Shown here: one piece after another, positions 16,649 through 17,920 of the stretch
Layout: each line of letters starts with the position of its first letter
Position numbering within the stretch: position 1 is the first letter of the stretch
DNA from: Sanchytrium tribonematis
Taxonomy: Eukaryota > Sanchytriomycota > Sanchytriomycetes > Sanchytriales > Sanchytriaceae
Assembly: GCA_018985235.1 (NCBI GenBank)
Contig: JADGIG010000119.1
Span: 1-17,920 of the forward strand
DNA length: 17,920 nucleotides
Reading direction: 5' to 3'
Notes under the pieces: generated by a model
Told to the model about the DNA's origin: nothing
Databases searched by the model: none
The model's input: the letters and a program-made list of their open reading frames with translations, nothing else
Made by a program: the position numbers and the translations under genes

Positions 16649-16982
16649 GAAATCAAGTTGACTTAGAATCATGCAGTAATTCAATAAAATTTTACTAAAA
16701 ACCTGGAAATCTATCCAATAAATGATAGCCTAATTTATGGCTTTGAACTAGATCCACAACAGAATCCAAATATTCGATCTCAAAATGAATTTTTGTTTCT
16801 CTCACAAACTCAGAGTAACTAACTATTCCAAAATTTACGAAGTCCAGTATTTCACGCCGAAGAATCTTATCAATACAAATAAAAATTCTAAAGTTTCTAC
16901 TCTTAAATTCCTGAAGAAAATCTCATGTGCGCTGTCATATAAAATCCGAAATTACGTTTATCAACCGTTTCGATCGAAGTAA
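16649..16982. other. Stretch without a supported gene
   Basis: AT-rich. The open frame at 16785-16982 (+) has no recognisable motif and a composition typical of chance. Minus-strand frames show short readable pieces (for example FRNLRVETLEFLFVLIRFFG) but nothing assignable. Confidence 0.4.
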
Positions 16983-17015
16983 CATCATACCAGCATCATA
17001 TCAGCATCATACCAG
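16983..17015. repeat. Three tandem copies of an 11-bp unit
   Basis: CATCATACCAG at 16983-16993, CATCATATCAG at 16994-17004 and CATCATACCAG at 17005-17015: one T/C difference in the middle copy. Confidence 0.9.
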
Positions 17016-17218
17016 CTTTTGTCACATGAAAAAACAGTGTTTGTCTGTATAAACAAATATGGTTCAATCCGACACCGAATAAGTTGCAAAAATTTAAACT
17101 TATCAAGGGTATAACGTTTAAAGCGAGAATCAAAATCTTCAGATGGAACCCGAGCTACAAAGTTGTATCCTTCTACCTTCTTAAAAAAATTCATCATCAA
17201 GGAAAAATAAAACGACAT
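16985..17218 (-). CDS. Doubtful 77-aa ORF
   Basis: Starts with ATG at 17218 and runs to a stop at 16985-16987; its last 10 or so residues are encoded by the 11-bp repeats. The text VARVPSEDFDSRFKRYTLDK, then FKFLQLIRCRIEP has a faint likeness to the N-terminal region of PIF/Harbinger transposases (dFxxxFRxxxxxFxxLxxxI). No catalytic residues follow downstream. It may be a transposon scrap or chance. Confidence 0.2.
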   Translation of the reverse strand: MSFYFSLMMNFFKKVEGYNFVARVPSEDFDSRFKRYTLDKFKFLQLIRCRIEPYLFIQTNTVFSCDKSWYDADMMLV

Positions 17219-17571
17219 TCGACTTAATATAGATATGCAAACTAAGACTATGAAGAGATTTTGCTTTCAGCATTGTATCCAGAACTAAAGTCAGTTTTTC
17301 GAAGCAAATCTTTGAACATTTCGACATGGTAAATTTTGGAAACTCATTAGAATAATAACTTACGCAAGTTTAGATAAATCACAATTTAAAGAGAGCCAAT
17401 AGCTATCGAACTACAAATTTACTTGGCCCAATAAAGTACCGCATTGTATATTTTTCAAAAGATGGCCAAGAAAAAACTGCAAATTCCAGTTCGAAATGAC
17501 TGAATAATTGGAAGAAGGAGAATCTAAAGATTCAAACGAAAATACCAAAATAAATCAAATTTTCATCAGAT
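17219..17571. other. Stretch without a supported gene
   Basis: 353 bp, AT-rich, stops in all frames. It probably contains the 3' untranslated region of the minus-strand gene to the right. CCAATAAAG (plus strand) near 17429 is not in the orientation needed for that gene. Confidence 0.4.
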
Positions 17572-17919
17572 TCATTTATTGGAACTTTTTTTTAAATCGT
17601 TATTTTTCAATCTCAACTTTTTAATAAAGTCGCAAGCAGCTTTTATATGACCGACATTTTCCAAATACTCAAATATGAATTCGTTTGAATTCTCCGAAAA
17701 ACAATGCAATTTTACTCTGCCCCCTTCAGTAAAGTATAATTGATCTTTCATATTTTCCAACTCGTTTTCAAACTGGCGCAGCTCGTCTGAAGACCAATCT
17801 TTATCTGCAATTTTTCGTCTTTGTTTGTCGAAAAGTAATACGAGTCGTTTCGTTGATCTTTCGGAATTCTGCTTCTTTTTCTTTGATGAGAAGTCACTCG
17901 TTTCTTTGCTGGTTGAGAC
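17572..17919 (-). CDS. 3' end of an unrecognised gene, running off the window
   Basis: One minus-strand frame is open from the window edge to TAA at 17572-17574, 115 residues. It begins with a Ser/Lys-rich stretch (TSDFSSKKKKQNSERSTKR), which could be a nuclear localisation signal, then LLFDKQRRKIADKDWSSDEL, RQFENELENMKDQL and a mixed alpha/beta tail with HCFSENSNEFIFEYLENVGH and IKAACDFIKKLRLKNN. The frame passes upstream through the Leu-Glu-Asn-Met region without an obvious start, so the 5' end is outside the window. No family is recognised. Length without stops and sensible composition argue it is real. Confidence 0.5.
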   Translation of the reverse strand, partial: VSTSKETSDFSSKKKKQNSERSTKRLVLLFDKQRRKIADKDWSSDELRQFENELENMKDQLYFTEGGRVKLHCFSENSNEFIFEYLENVGHIKAACDFIKKLRLKNNDLKKSSNK

Positions 17920-17920
17920 A

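Noticed and set aside
1-17920. tRNA, rRNA, CRISPR array
   Set aside because: No T-loop-like GGTTCGANNC with a matching cloverleaf, no rRNA-like block, and no spaced direct repeats were seen on either strand by eye.

Overview
The window looks like nuclear DNA from a compact, AT-rich eukaryote, most likely an early-diverging fungus or fungus-like parasite. This rests on uninterrupted eukaryotic genes, spliceosomal introns, a CAAX-box phosphatase, a small tetraspan protein, a barwin-like secreted protein, and Ty3/gypsy, Helitron, Tc1 and LINE elements. The lineage is inferred; no rRNA or other decisive marker is present.

Positions 1-7273 are dense host genes. In order: mitochondrial phosphate carrier (+), NUDIX hydrolase (+), an unusually short SLU7-like splicing factor (-), tetraspan membrane protein (-), secreted barwin-like protein (-), cyclophilin A (-), PRL/PTP4A phosphatase with a CAAX box (-), a secreted Cys-rich protein (-) that overlaps the phosphatase ORF, and a DH-PH RhoGEF with a coiled-coil tail (+) carrying one in-frame TAG. 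Most gaps are 12-63 bp.

The most striking observation is intron size. The carrier and the cyclophilin can only be restored to their conserved sequence by removing introns of exactly 19 nt. The transposase of an otherwise intact Tc1 element needs the same operation. All three introns begin with GT, carry TAAT or TAAC five nucleotides from the 3' end, finish in TAG, and put a stop codon in frame if retained. The neighbouring SLU7-like gene encodes the zinc knuckle and little more; SLU7 is the second-step factor needed mainly when branch point and 3' splice site are far apart.

Positions 7274-16648 are a graveyard of mobile elements: a minus-strand gag relic, a frameshifted Tc1 relic, a Ty3/gypsy element with intact gag-protease but broken pol, a decayed Helitron split by the intact Tc1 element (13298-14678, TA target duplication, matching inverted termini), and a LINE remnant keeping endonuclease and RNase H pieces without a visible reverse transcriptase. 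The last 1.3 kb is sparse: an 11-bp triplicate repeat, a doubtful small ORF, and the 3' end of an unrecognised minus-strand gene that runs off the window.
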